From assembly GCA_017550625.1 (NCBI GenBank), contig JAFZOL010000017.1:1-41122 (forward strand): a stretch of DNA of 41,122 nucleotides. Reading direction: 5' to 3'. Below the pieces are notes generated by a model that did not search any database, was not told where the DNA came from, and saw nothing but the letters and a program-made list of their open reading frames with translations. The translations under genes were made by a program, and so were the position numbers. Of this stretch, positions 7,179 to 14,201 are shown in pieces; the first letter of the stretch is position 1, and each line of letters opens with the position of its first letter. The DNA comes from Clostridia bacterium (GTDB lineage: Bacteria; Bacillota; Clostridia; Oscillospirales; Acutalibacteraceae).

Positions 7179-8249
7179 ATGAAGACCCTCAAAGAGCGGC
7201 ACCTTGACGAGCTTGCCGCCTATCACGAAACGCTCTGCCGCGAACCGAAGCTCAGGCACCTCTTTCTGGAGCTTACGCTCCGGTGCAACGCCAATTGCTT
7301 CCACTGCGGCTCCAACTGCACGCCCGACGGCGGCGAGGGCCTCACCCTCGCCGACTACCGCCGCATCCTCGACGAGGTCAAAGCGGATTTTGATATCTCG
7401 AAGCTCATGCTCTGCATCACCGGCGGCGAGCCGCTATTGCGGCACGATTTCTTTGAGATCATGGAATACGCTCACGCCCTCGGCTACAACTGGGGCATGA
7501 CCTCAAACGCCACGCTCATCGACGAAACGACAGCCCGCCGCCTTGCCGAGACCGGCATGAAAACGATCAGCGTCTCGATCGACGGCCTTCGGGAGACCCA
7601 CGACGACCTGCGCGGGATGGTCGGCGGCTTCGACCGCGCCATGCGCGGCGTGCAGAACCTCATCGACGTGCGCGCGTTCCAAAACGTGCAGATCACCACG
7701 GTGTTCAACCACCGCAATATCAAAGAGATCGACGCGCTTTTCGACCTCATGAAAAGCGTCGATATCGACTCGTGGCGCGTGGCGGCGCTCGAGCCCATCG
7801 GCAGGGCGCTCTCGCGTCCCGAGCTCATGCTCACGCCCGACGACGTGCGCGCGCTGATGGATTTCGTCCGCGAAAAGCGGCGGCAGGGCTGGCCCGTGGA
7901 ATACGGCTGCTCGCACTATCTCGGGCTCGGTTACGAAGCCGAGGTCCGCGACTGGTATTGGCTCTGCAACGCCGGGGTCTACACCGCCTCGATCATGGAA
8001 AACGGCGACGTCGGCGCCTGCCTCGACATCGAGCGCCGACCCGAGACCGTGTTCGGCAACGTCAAAACGCGGCGCTTCTCCGAGATCTGGAAAAACGGCT
8101 TCGGCATCTTCCGCGGCAATCTCGGCGAAAAGAGCGAAACCTGCCGCGCCTGCCCGCACCTGAAATACTGCCGCGGCGACGCCGCCCACAGCTGGAACTT
8201 CGACGAAAACGAGCCGATGGTCTGCTACCGCCATATCCTGTTCGACTGA
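7179..8249 (+). CDS. Radical SAM/SPASM-domain enzyme of the YGPP system
   Basis: A 356-residue radical SAM protein. The [4Fe-4S]-SAM motif is CNANCFHC (C36, C40, C43), followed at once by GSNC. The GGEPLLR motif that binds SAM is present, and the TIM-barrel strands VSIDGL and TTVF are recognisable. The C-terminal SPASM region has C263, C281 (CNAG...GDVGAC), C322, C325, C331 and C349, suited to binding auxiliary Fe-S clusters, as in peptide-modifying enzymes. AGGCGGAGG lies just before ATG 7179 and the gene starts 4 bases after protein B, so the three genes form one operon. The LELTLRCNANCFHCGSNC start resembles the subgroup that accompanies small lipoproteins. No separate RRE or precursor-recognition domain is obvious. 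The likely role is post-translational modification at YGPP sites; the chemistry is unknown. Confidence 0.9.
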   Translation: MKTLKERHLDELAAYHETLCREPKLRHLFLELTLRCNANCFHCGSNCTPDGGEGLTLADYRRILDEVKADFDISKLMLCITGGEPLLRHDFFEIMEYAHALGYNWGMTSNATLIDETTARRLAETGMKTISVSIDGLRETHDDLRGMVGGFDRAMRGVQNLIDVRAFQNVQITTVFNHRNIKEIDALFDLMKSVDIDSWRVAALEPIGRALSRPELMLTPDDVRALMDFVREKRRQGWPVEYGCSHYLGLGYEAEVRDWYWLCNAGVYTASIMENGDVGACLDIERRPETVFGNVKTRRFSEIWKNGFGIFRGNLGEKSETCRACPHLKYCRGDAAHSWNFDENEPMVCYRHILFD

Positions 8250-8266
8250 CTATTTGAATATTCAAA

Positions 8267-8293
8267 AAAGGAGCCTCATGGCTCCTTTCTTTT
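8267..8293. terminator. Bidirectional intrinsic terminator
   Basis: A 9-bp stem AAAGGAGCC / GGCTCCTTT with TCAT loop is flanked by an A-run on the left and TTTCTTTTTT on the right. It lies between the convergent radical SAM and zinc-ribbon genes and could serve both. Confidence 0.88.
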
Positions 8294-8303
8294 TTGGTTT
8301 ATA

Positions 8304-8936
8304 TCAGGATTCGGACTCTTCTTCGGTTCCGGTTGTTTCTTCTTCGTTTGAAGCTTCCTCCTCTGAGGAATCCATGGTTTCGGATATATCGTCAGCAGAA
8401 GACGCTTCATCCGAAACGCTTGTAGTTTCACCGTTAGCTTTTGAGGGGTCCGCATTTTGATCAGATTGGGTCGCACCGATAATCAGAAGCAATACCCAAA
8501 CGCCTGCAATAATGGCAATTCTGATTTTTTTGTTTAGTTTTATTTTGTCCGTTTTATAAAACCAGATGGACAACGCAATAGGGAAGAAGGATATTGCAAG
8601 GATCCAGAGCCCGATTTTTTTCCAGTCAACGTTTGAACTTTTCTTCGCTTTTGCGTTTGAATCCCATGAGTATCCGCAAGACTGACAGACTGCCGTCGTT
8701 CTGTAATAGACTTCTTTTGAAGTCTTGCTTTTGGTGTTCCCGATTTCTTCGCGCCTGAATTTGATGTTGTTATGTCCGCACCTGGGACACGAGATCGCGG
8801 CGCCTGGTTCATTCTTTTCGTTATAATAGTTGTTTGTTATCTGAATCTTCGGTTGCTCTTTTTCGACTTCACTGTTGCAATAAGGGCAGACAACAGACGT
8901 TCCCGGGATTTCAGCGCCGCAGCTTTTACACTTCAT
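8304..8936 (-). CDS. Zinc-ribbon membrane protein, function unknown
   Basis: A 210-residue protein. The N-terminus has a zinc ribbon, CKSCGAEI...VCPYCNSEV, and a second Cys4 set, CPRCGHNN...CQSCGYSWD. It is followed by two membrane segments, IGLWILAISFFPIALSIWFY and IAIIAGVWVLLLIIGATQ. The C-terminal tail is acidic and low-complexity, rich in Ser, Glu and Asp. The start is taken at the second methionine (8936) because GAAAGGA then sits about 8 bases upstream; the first possible ATG (8945) overlaps that site. The gene is AT-rich compared with its neighbours and is divergent from an XRE repressor gene. A palindromic operator lies inside its promoter spacer. I do not recognise a functional family; zinc-ribbon proteins of this form are often annotated only by domain. 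Confidence 0.85.
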   Translation of the reverse strand: MKCKSCGAEIPGTSVVCPYCNSEVEKEQPKIQITNNYYNEKNEPGAAISCPRCGHNNIKFRREEIGNTKSKTSKEVYYRTTAVCQSCGYSWDSNAKAKKSSNVDWKKIGLWILAISFFPIALSIWFYKTDKIKLNKKIRIAIIAGVWVLLLIIGATQSDQNADPSKANGETTSVSDEASSADDISETMDSSEEEASNEEETTGTEEESES

Positions 8937-8962
8937 CCATCTCATCCTTTCAGTTTTTTTTC

Positions 8963-8991
8963 AGTATACTGCAATTTGCGGTAAAAGTCAA
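8963..8991 (-). promoter_or_regulatory. Promoter of the zinc-ribbon gene with embedded operator 1
   Basis: Read on the minus strand, TTGACT (complement of 8986-8991) and TATACT (complement of 8963-8968) are exactly 17 bp apart. The spacer contains operator 1 (8967-8983), an imperfect palindrome TACTGCAATTTGCGGTA. Binding there would block this promoter. Confidence 0.8.
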
Positions 8992-9016
8992 TACTGCAAA
9001 ATGCGGTACATATAAT
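8992..9016 (+). promoter_or_regulatory. Operator 2 and -10 of the XRE regulator gene
   Basis: TACTGCAAAATGCGGTA (8992-9008) differs from operator 1 at only two positions and starts 25 bp after it. TATAAT (9011-9016) follows immediately as a perfect -10 for the plus strand. The -35 is weak (AGTCAA/GTCAAT region). The overlap suggests autoregulation by the XRE protein. Confidence 0.72.
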
Positions 9017-9048
9017 AATACCGAACTGAAAAAGGACGGTGTTAATGT

Positions 9049-9258
9049 ATGTATCAGCGAATACGCGATTTGCGCGAGGATCACGATCTGACGCAGAGAG
9101 AAGTAGCCGAAATGCTTCATTGTTCCCAACAGGTATACAGTAATTATGAGCTTGGACAACGTGATATCCCGACAGACGTTCTGATCCGCCTTTCTGTTTT
9201 TTATCACGTTTCAACCGATTTTATCCTAGGGCTCGAAACCGATATGAATAGGGGATAG
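9049..9258 (+). CDS. XRE-family helix-turn-helix repressor
   Basis: A 69-residue protein that is essentially a single Cro/cI-type HTH domain: IRDLREDHDLTQREVAEMLHCSQQVYSNYELGQRDIPTDVLIRLSVFYHVSTDFILGL. The recognition helix lies around CSQQVYSNYE. AAAGGA (9031-9036) precedes ATG 9049. An out-of-frame ATG at 9045 is ignored. Two near-identical 17-bp palindromes lie in the divergent spacer, so it probably represses both itself and the zinc-ribbon gene. It is the only intact gene here that ends in TAG, which fits the separate, AT-rich character of this island. Confidence 0.93.
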   Translation: MYQRIRDLREDHDLTQREVAEMLHCSQQVYSNYELGQRDIPTDVLIRLSVFYHVSTDFILGLETDMNRG

Positions 9259-9260
9259 AT

Positions 9261-9296
9261 AGAGACTGTATCGGAGCTTTGCAGTCTCTGTTTTTT
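9261..9296. terminator. Terminator between the XRE gene and bofA-like gene
   Basis: AGAGACTG (9261-9268) pairs with CAGTCTCT (9282-9289), with a 13-base loop and a GTTTTTT tail. The BofA-like gene, converging from the right, ends inside the T-run. Confidence 0.82.
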
Positions 9297-9543
9297 ATGT
9301 CAGCATGATCGCCATCACGTTGTATAAGATCACGCCCGGGATGCCGCCCACGGCGGCAAGCGTGAGCGACAGGGCGTTGAGCGGCAGGTTGAAGTGAAAA
9401 AACGAGCAAACAAAGTCCGCGCCGATGAGCGCCAATATTCCCGCGGCGGCAGACAGCAGAAAATACCGCAGCTTCACGCGCCGAAAGGCGAAAACGAGGG
9501 CGATCGCCCCGGCGATCACGAGCAAAAGCAGCAAACGGTTCAT
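9295..9543 (-). CDS. bofA: BofA-like pro-sigma-K processing inhibitor family protein
   Basis: An 82-residue hydrophobic protein with two or three membrane segments (LLLLLVIAGAIALVFAF, FLLSAAAGILALIGADFVCSFF, LTLAAVGGIPGVILYNVMAIML). The C-terminal motif with Pro-Leu-Asn followed by GGIPGVILYN matches the BofA family. In Bacillus, BofA holds the SpoIVFB protease inactive in the outer forespore membrane. Clostridia often keep a BofA-like gene with a less clear role. AGGAAAGGA precedes the ATG (complement of 9541-9543). Presence of this gene supports an endospore-forming ancestry. The neighbour recR/yaaK context known from Bacillus is absent here. The assignment rests on size, topology and the GIPG motif. 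Confidence 0.78.
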   Translation of the reverse strand: MNRLLLLLVIAGAIALVFAFRRVKLRYFLLSAAAGILALIGADFVCSFFHFNLPLNALSLTLAAVGGIPGVILYNVMAIMLT

Positions 9544-9690
9544 AGCTTCATCCTTTCCTGAACGGTCCTTCCAATTCTATGTCCGTCCCCTTGTGCAGTA
9601 TGCCGAAATTTACCGGTTTTCCGAAAACGATGATTTTTCGCGCGTGGGCATAATAAACTTTAGTACGTCTGCGGATACGGGAGGATGGGC

Positions 9691-9894
9691 ATGAAACAGC
9701 ACAAAAACACCTACGAGCAATACTGTTTCGTCAGGGGCGGCAACGTGATCTTTGAAGAAACGGTCTTTCACAACGGGGCGCGCACGCGGCGCTGCAGCCG
9801 GTACGAAACGTGCCTAAGCGAGGGCGGGTGCAAAAACACCGCCTTAATTTCGCAGATCGGCGAAAACGCGGTTGACGCGCCCGCCGCTTTTTGA
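9691..9894 (+). CDS. Small cysteine-containing protein of unknown function
   Basis: A 67-residue protein with four cysteines (YCFV, RRCSRYETC, GGCKN) and a basic centre. The spacing could bind a metal or form disulfides, but no known domain is recognised. ATG 9691 is preferred to ATG 9685 because GGGAGG (9679-9684) abuts the latter and is correctly spaced for the former. An AT-rich patch containing CATAAT (9649-9654) lies upstream, without a clear -35. The manA promoter overlaps its 3' end. Clean start signals make it likely to be real. Confidence 0.6.
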   Translation: MKQHKNTYEQYCFVRGGNVIFEETVFHNGARTRRCSRYETCLSEGGCKNTALISQIGENAVDAPAAF

Positions 9895-9900
9895 TATACT
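9872..9900 (+). promoter_or_regulatory. Sigma-A promoter of manA
   Basis: TTGACG (9872-9877) and TATACT (9895-9900) are separated by 17 bp and lie 37 bases before the manA start. The -35 and most of the spacer fall inside the end of the preceding small gene. Confidence 0.87.
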
Positions 9901-9936
9901 GGAAGGTGGAACCTTTTTGCGAAAGGATGGAATCGT

Positions 9937-10899
9937 ATGGAGATCCTCTCCCTAAGTCCCGCCGTCAAGCGCGCCATCTGGGGCGGCGACAGGCTCAGAA
10001 CGGTCTGGGGCTACGAAACGGACCTTGACCGTCCCGCCGAAAGCTGGCTGCTCTCGTGCCATCCGGCGGGCCCCTCCACGGTCAAAAACGGCGTCTACGC
10101 CGGCAAAACGCTTATCGAGGCGATCGAAGCGGAAGGCATTGGCGTGCTCGGCACGCACAACGTGGACAAGCCCGGCTTTCCGATCCTCATCAAGCTCATC
10201 GACGCGAAGGACAAGCTCTCGGTGCAGGTGCACCCGGGGGACGACTACGCCCGCCGCGTGGAGAATGAAAACGGCAAGACCGAAGCATGGCTCGTGCTCG
10301 AGGCCGAGCCCGGCGCCGAGCTCGTTTACGGCGTGAACGCGAAAACGGACCGCCGCGCCTTTCGCCGCCATATCAAAAACGGCACGCTCGAAACCGTGCT
10401 CAACCGCGTACCCGTCAAGGCGGGCGACGTGGCGTTCATCCCGGCGGGCACCCTGCACGCGATCGGCGCGGGGATATTGATCGCCGAGGTACAGCAGTCC
10501 TCCAACACCACCTACCGCGTCTACGACTATAACCGCCGCGAGCCCGACGGCTCCCTGCGCCCCTTACATATCGACAAGGCGCTCGACGTGGTGGATCTCA
10601 CCGTGCCCACGCGCGGTTTTCAGCCCGAAGGGGAGCCCGTCCCCGTCGGCGACGCCGAAAAAACGCTGCTCGCTTCCTGCCCGTTCTTCACGATGACGAA
10701 CGTCTCTCTCGAGGGCACGGTGGACGACGTTTCGGACGAAACGAGCTTCGTCTCGCTCGTCGTGCTCGAGGGCGAGGGCGAACTTGAATGCGGCGACGAG
10801 TTTTTGCCGCTCAGAAAGGGCGACAGCGTCTTCATCCCCGCCGGCAAGGGCGACTACACGCTCACCGGGAATCTCCGGCTTCTCGAGACCCGTACGTAA
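9937..10899 (+). CDS. manA: Mannose-6-phosphate isomerase, class I type
   Basis: A 320-residue cupin-fold enzyme that interconverts mannose 6-phosphate and fructose 6-phosphate with a bound zinc. Diagnostic motifs are present: WGGDRL near the N-terminus, AESWLLSCHP, the metal-binding LSVQVHPGDDYA, KTEAWLVLE, FIPAGTLHAIGAG and EVQQSSNTTYRVYDYNR. The length is typical for the short Bacillus/clostridial type, and a C-terminal cupin half follows (LECGDEFLPLRKGDSVFIPAGKG). GAAAGGA precedes ATG 9937. The ABC-F gene begins 9 bases after the stop, so the two may share a transcript even though they are functionally unrelated. Confidence 0.95.
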   Translation: MEILSLSPAVKRAIWGGDRLRTVWGYETDLDRPAESWLLSCHPAGPSTVKNGVYAGKTLIEAIEAEGIGVLGTHNVDKPGFPILIKLIDAKDKLSVQVHPGDDYARRVENENGKTEAWLVLEAEPGAELVYGVNAKTDRRAFRRHIKNGTLETVLNRVPVKAGDVAFIPAGTLHAIGAGILIAEVQQSSNTTYRVYDYNRREPDGSLRPLHIDKALDVVDLTVPTRGFQPEGEPVPVGDAEKTLLASCPFFTMTNVSLEGTVDDVSDETSFVSLVVLEGEGELECGDEFLPLRKGDSVFIPAGKGDYTLTGNLRLLETRT

Positions 10900-10908
10900 G
10901 AGGAAACT

Positions 10909-12798
10909 ATGTCTATTCTGAACTGTCAAAACGTCAGCCTCTCTTTTCCGGATAAAGAGGTGCTGCGCAACATTACCTTCTCGGTCGAAAAGGGCGATAA
11001 GATCGGGCTCATCGGCTCCAACGGCAGCGGCAAGACCACGCTCTTCCGCCTCATCACGGGGGCGCTCGAGCCCACCGACGGCAAGATCTTCATGTCGGCT
11101 GATCTCAAGCTCGGCTTCGTGGAGCAGCACGCCTGCGGCGACAGCGACGTGAGCGTCTACGACGAGCTGCTCACCGTGTTCGCCCCGCTCATGGAGATGG
11201 AGCGCCGGCTCGAAGAGGTCCACCGCAAGGTGGAGCTCACCGACGGCAAGGTGCCCGAATACCTGCATCTGCAGGAGGAGCTCACCACCGCCTTCCAGAG
11301 CGGCGGCGGGCTTACCTATGTGTCGCGCGCGCATTCTACCCTGCAGGGGCTCGGCTTCACGCGCGAAGAAGAGGCGCTGCCGGTGTCGGCGCTCTCGGGC
11401 GGCCAGCGTACGAAGCTCGCGCTCGGAAAGCTGTTGCTCTCCGAACCGGAGCTCATGCTGCTCGACGAGCCCACGAACCACCTCGATATCACCAGCACCG
11501 AATGGCTCGAGGACTTTCTGTCCAAATACCAGGGCGCCCTGCTCGTGGTGTCGCACGACCGGTATTTCCTCGACAAGGTCACCTCCTCCACGATGGAGCT
11601 CACGGCCTGCCGCCTGTATTCCGCGCCCGGCTCGTATTCCACCTACATGAAAACCAAGGCCCTGCGCTATGAAACGGACAAGCGTGAATACGAAAAGGGC
11701 ATGCTGGAGATCAAGCGCATCGAAAAGATGATCGAGCAGCAAAAGCAGTTCAATCAGGAGCGCAACTACGTGACCATCGCCTCGAAAGAAAAGCAGATCG
11801 AGCGCATCCGCGCCTCGCTCCCCGAGCTGCCCCCGCGCGAAAAGGAGATGCGCCTCAGGTTCTCCGAGATCGTCCGCTCGGGCGACGAGGTCCTGCACGC
11901 CGAAGGGCTTTCAAAGGCCTACGACGGCAAGGCGCTGTTCCGCGACGCCTCGCTCGACCTCCGGCGCGGCGACCGCGTGTTCCTGCTCGGGCCGAACGGC
12001 TGCGGCAAAACGACCCTTCTCGGCGTGCTGCTCGGCAAAGTGACGCCCGACGCCGGCTTCGTCCACTTCGGCCAGAACGTGAAGGTCGGCTATTTCGAGC
12101 AGACCCAGCGCGAGATGATGCACGATAAGACCGTGCTCTACGAGATCTACGATGAGTTCCCGTCCCTCACCGTGCCCGAGATCCGCTCGCTTTTAGCGGC
12201 CTTCCTGTTCCGCGGCGACGAGATCGAAAAGAACATGCGCACCCTCTCGGGCGGCGAGCGCGCCCGCGTGGCGCTTCTGAAGCTCATCCTCCGAAAGCCC
12301 AATTTCCTGATCCTCGACGAGCCCACGAACCACCTCGACCTTGCTTCGCGCGAGATCCTCGAAGAGGCGCTCGCGTCGTTCGAGGGCACGATCCTCTGCG
12401 TGTCGCACGACCGCTATTTCGTCAACCGGCTCGCGACCTCGGTCATGTCGTTCCGCGACGGCACGATCTCAAAGATCGAGGGCAATTACGACGCCTATCT
12501 CGCGCTTTTGCAGGCGGGGCCCGCGGGCGACAAAAAGCCCGCAGCCGAAAAAAAGCCCAACGCCTATCAGCTGCGCAAAGAGACCGAGCGCGCCGAGCGC
12601 CTGAGAGTCTCGCGCCTCAAAAAGATCGACGCGCGTCTGAATGAAATCGAAGCCGAAAAAGGCGCGATCGAAGCGGATCTCTCGACCCCCGAGACCGCCG
12701 CCGACTACGAAAAGGTGCTGCGCCTGACCGCCGCCGTCGGCGCCCTCGACGCCGAGCGCGAATCGCTTGAAGAAGAGTGGCTGACGCTCAACGAATGA
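10909..12798 (+). CDS. ABC-F family ATPase (ribosome-associated type)
   Basis: A 629-residue protein with two ABC cassettes on one chain and no membrane segment. Cassette 1 has GSNGSGKTT, signature LSGGQRTKLALGK and LMLLDEPTNHLD. Cassette 2 has GPNGCGKTT, LSGGERARVALLK and FLILDEPTNHLD. Between them is the charged helical linker (P-site tRNA-interaction motif region) around YETDKREYEKGMLEIKRIEKMIEQQ, and a C-terminal coiled-coil follows about residue 540. ABC-F proteins act on the ribosome, some easing stalled translation and some protecting against antibiotics. This one looks closest to the general housekeeping (YdiF/Uup-like) architecture; resistance is not indicated by any visible feature. 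It follows manA by 9 bases and ends at a strong terminator. Confidence 0.93.
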   Translation: MSILNCQNVSLSFPDKEVLRNITFSVEKGDKIGLIGSNGSGKTTLFRLITGALEPTDGKIFMSADLKLGFVEQHACGDSDVSVYDELLTVFAPLMEMERRLEEVHRKVELTDGKVPEYLHLQEELTTAFQSGGGLTYVSRAHSTLQGLGFTREEEALPVSALSGGQRTKLALGKLLLSEPELMLLDEPTNHLDITSTEWLEDFLSKYQGALLVVSHDRYFLDKVTSSTMELTACRLYSAPGSYSTYMKTKALRYETDKREYEKGMLEIKRIEKMIEQQKQFNQERNYVTIASKEKQIERIRASLPELPPREKEMRLRFSEIVRSGDEVLHAEGLSKAYDGKALFRDASLDLRRGDRVFLLGPNGCGKTTLLGVLLGKVTPDAGFVHFGQNVKVGYFEQTQREMMHDKTVLYEIYDEFPSLTVPEIRSLLAAFLFRGDEIEKNMRTLSGGERARVALLKLILRKPNFLILDEPTNHLDLASREILEEALASFEGTILCVSHDRYFVNRLATSVMSFRDGTISKIEGNYDAYLALLQAGPAGDKKPAAEKKPNAYQLRKETERAERLRVSRLKKIDARLNEIEAEKGAIEADLSTPETAADYEKVLRLTAAVGALDAERESLEEEWLTLNE

Positions 12799-12816
12799 GC
12801 CCCAACGACAAAAAAG

Positions 12817-12849
12817 CCGGACAGACGAAAGTCTGTCCGGTACTTATTT
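12817..12849. terminator. Terminator between ABC-F gene and convergent lipoprotein gene
   Basis: A perfect 10-bp stem CCGGACAGAC / GTCTGTCCGG carries a GAAA tetraloop. An A-run precedes it and TACTTATTTATT follows. Confidence 0.88.
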
Positions 12850-12856
12850 ATTCATT

Positions 12857-14029
12857 TTATCCTGTAATCCGGATCGTGATCCTGCCGTCGCGCCCCACCG
12901 TGACGTTGAAAATCCTTTCGGCCACAAAGCCCGCGTCCCAGCCGGTGGAATAGCGGAACGCCACCGTCGTGGTGCCGATGCCCACGCCCCTGAAGGTGAA
13001 GCGGTGGGTGTTCGCGTTTTTGTTGGGCGTGTCGCTGTAGAGCCGCAGCACCGCCTGGTTCTCGATCTTGCAGATCCAGCGGCACGAAGAATCCTTGTTC
13101 GTGTTGAACTCGATATACGACAACAGTTTTCCGTCCGAGATGGTCACCGAGGTGTCCACGTCCTCGGCGGCGCCGGCGCGCGTGGTCTGCTCGGGCAGGC
13201 TGTATTCGCCGTGTCCCACGGGCACCAGCTCGCCGTTCTGCCAGATGTAGTCGGTGGTGAGGAGCAGCGTCGTGCTGCGCCGGTCCGACGAGATGATGCG
13301 CTTGTTCTGCATGTCGAAGGTGGGCGAGGGGATCGACGACAGCGGCAGATAATACTTGAATGTGTGCGCGGACATATCCCACAGCCAGCAGAAATAATAG
13401 GTGTTGAAGGTCCCGCGCGCGTGCAGCAGCATGAAATCGGTGTAGCCGTCGAAATTGACGTCGCCCGCCAGCAGCTGGATCTCGCCCTCGGTATAGCCGC
13501 CGGTCACTTCCACGATGCCCGGGGAATAGGGGTCGTCGAAGTCGTATTCGTCCTCGTCCTCGTCGTCCCAATCGTAATCGTCGTCGTCCCAGTCATAGGG
13601 GTCCTTCGTCACGGGGTCGCCGTTTTCGTCGGTCTCGGTCTCCTCGGTCAGAAACGCCTCGCGCTCCTCCGCGCCGTCGGGATGATAGCCCTCGGCGTAC
13701 AGCGTGAACAGCAGGTCCCCGAGCGGGTCGATCACGGCAAGGCGGTCCTGCTGGTAATAGATCACGAGCCTGCCATAGATCTCCGAATTGAACGCGCCGA
13801 GATAGGTGGCGGCGTCCTCATTGAACTCCAGCGGCGGCAGATCGGGTTCAAGGCTGTCCTCGGTCGTCAGCGGCACGCCCACCGGCTGCGTATACACCGG
13901 CGCGTAGGGGTCGATGCTCACAGGCACCGTATTCGGCGTCTCCTGCACCGCGCGCGTCTGCCCGCAGGCGGCGCACGTAAACAGCAGGATCACCGCTGAC
14001 AATATGGAGATGAGGCTTTTTTTCTTCAT
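12857..14029 (-). CDS. Putative lipoprotein with Ca-loop-like repeat and chagasin-like C-terminus
   Basis: A 390-residue exported protein. MKKKSLISILSAVILLFTCAAC forms a signal helix ending in a lipobox-like CAAC, although -3 is Cys rather than Leu. The start at 14029 is chosen because a CGGAG site lies upstream and the signal peptide then begins normally. The middle contains a very acidic stretch (about residues 135-160, dominated by Asp, Glu, Trp and Tyr), followed by GDVNFDGYTDFMLLH. That is a D-x-N-x-D-G-x-x-D loop of the kind that binds calcium in FG-GAP/dockerin-like repeats. The C-terminus has an NTNKDSSCRW turn and GVGIGTTTVAFRYSTGWDAGF, which recall chagasin (I42) protease-inhibitor beta-sandwiches; this is only a fold-level resemblance. 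It has its own promoter, divergent from mscL. Function unknown. Confidence 0.8.
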   Translation of the reverse strand: MKKKSLISILSAVILLFTCAACGQTRAVQETPNTVPVSIDPYAPVYTQPVGVPLTTEDSLEPDLPPLEFNEDAATYLGAFNSEIYGRLVIYYQQDRLAVIDPLGDLLFTLYAEGYHPDGAEEREAFLTEETETDENGDPVTKDPYDWDDDDYDWDDEDEDEYDFDDPYSPGIVEVTGGYTEGEIQLLAGDVNFDGYTDFMLLHARGTFNTYYFCWLWDMSAHTFKYYLPLSSIPSPTFDMQNKRIISSDRRSTTLLLTTDYIWQNGELVPVGHGEYSLPEQTTRAGAAEDVDTSVTISDGKLLSYIEFNTNKDSSCRWICKIENQAVLRLYSDTPNKNANTHRFTFRGVGIGTTTVAFRYSTGWDAGFVAERIFNVTVGRDGRITIRITG

Positions 14030-14082
14030 ACCCGGCTCCGTGGTGAATGGAATGAGGGGCGGCGGCATGCCGCCCTTTTCTT

Positions 14083-14111
14083 ATTCTATCAAAACCCCGC
14101 CGGATTTTCAA
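14083..14111 (-). promoter_or_regulatory. Promoter of the putative lipoprotein gene
   Basis: On the minus strand, TTGAAA (complement of 14106-14111) and TAGAAT (complement of 14083-14088) are 17 bp apart. A GGGCGGC / GCCGCCC hairpin (14057-14075) lies in the resulting 5' leader. Confidence 0.75.
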
Positions 14112-14143
14112 GAGAAAAAAACGCGTTTCGCCCGATTCGCTTC

Positions 14144-14172
14144 TTGACAAAAGCCCTGTTTTGGTTTACACT
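14144..14172 (+). promoter_or_regulatory. Sigma-A promoter of mscL
   Basis: A perfect -35 TTGACA (14144-14149) and TACACT (14167-14172) are 17 bp apart, 30 bases before the mscL start. It is divergent from the lipoprotein promoter. Confidence 0.9.
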
Positions 14173-14201
14173 TGAATCAAGAAAGAGAAAGGAGCGTATT
14201 T

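Noticed and set aside
1045-8249. ABC transporter at 2943-6443 as the exporter of the YGPP products
   Set aside because: The YGPP operon has its own promoter, the transporter has a two-component-type regulatory box, and FtsX-type permeases of this sort lack the peptidase domain of RiPP exporters. A functional link is possible but unsupported.
9544-9690. Possible riboswitch or small RNA in the spacer between the BofA-like and small Cys genes
   Set aside because: Only short imperfect inverted repeats are visible, with no recognised aptamer motif or terminator hairpin.
14057-14075. GGGCGGC / GCCGCCC hairpin as a terminator on the plus strand
   Set aside because: No plus-strand gene lies just upstream (the ABC-F gene already has its own terminator). 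On the minus strand it falls in the lipoprotein leader just after the promoter, without a T-tract.
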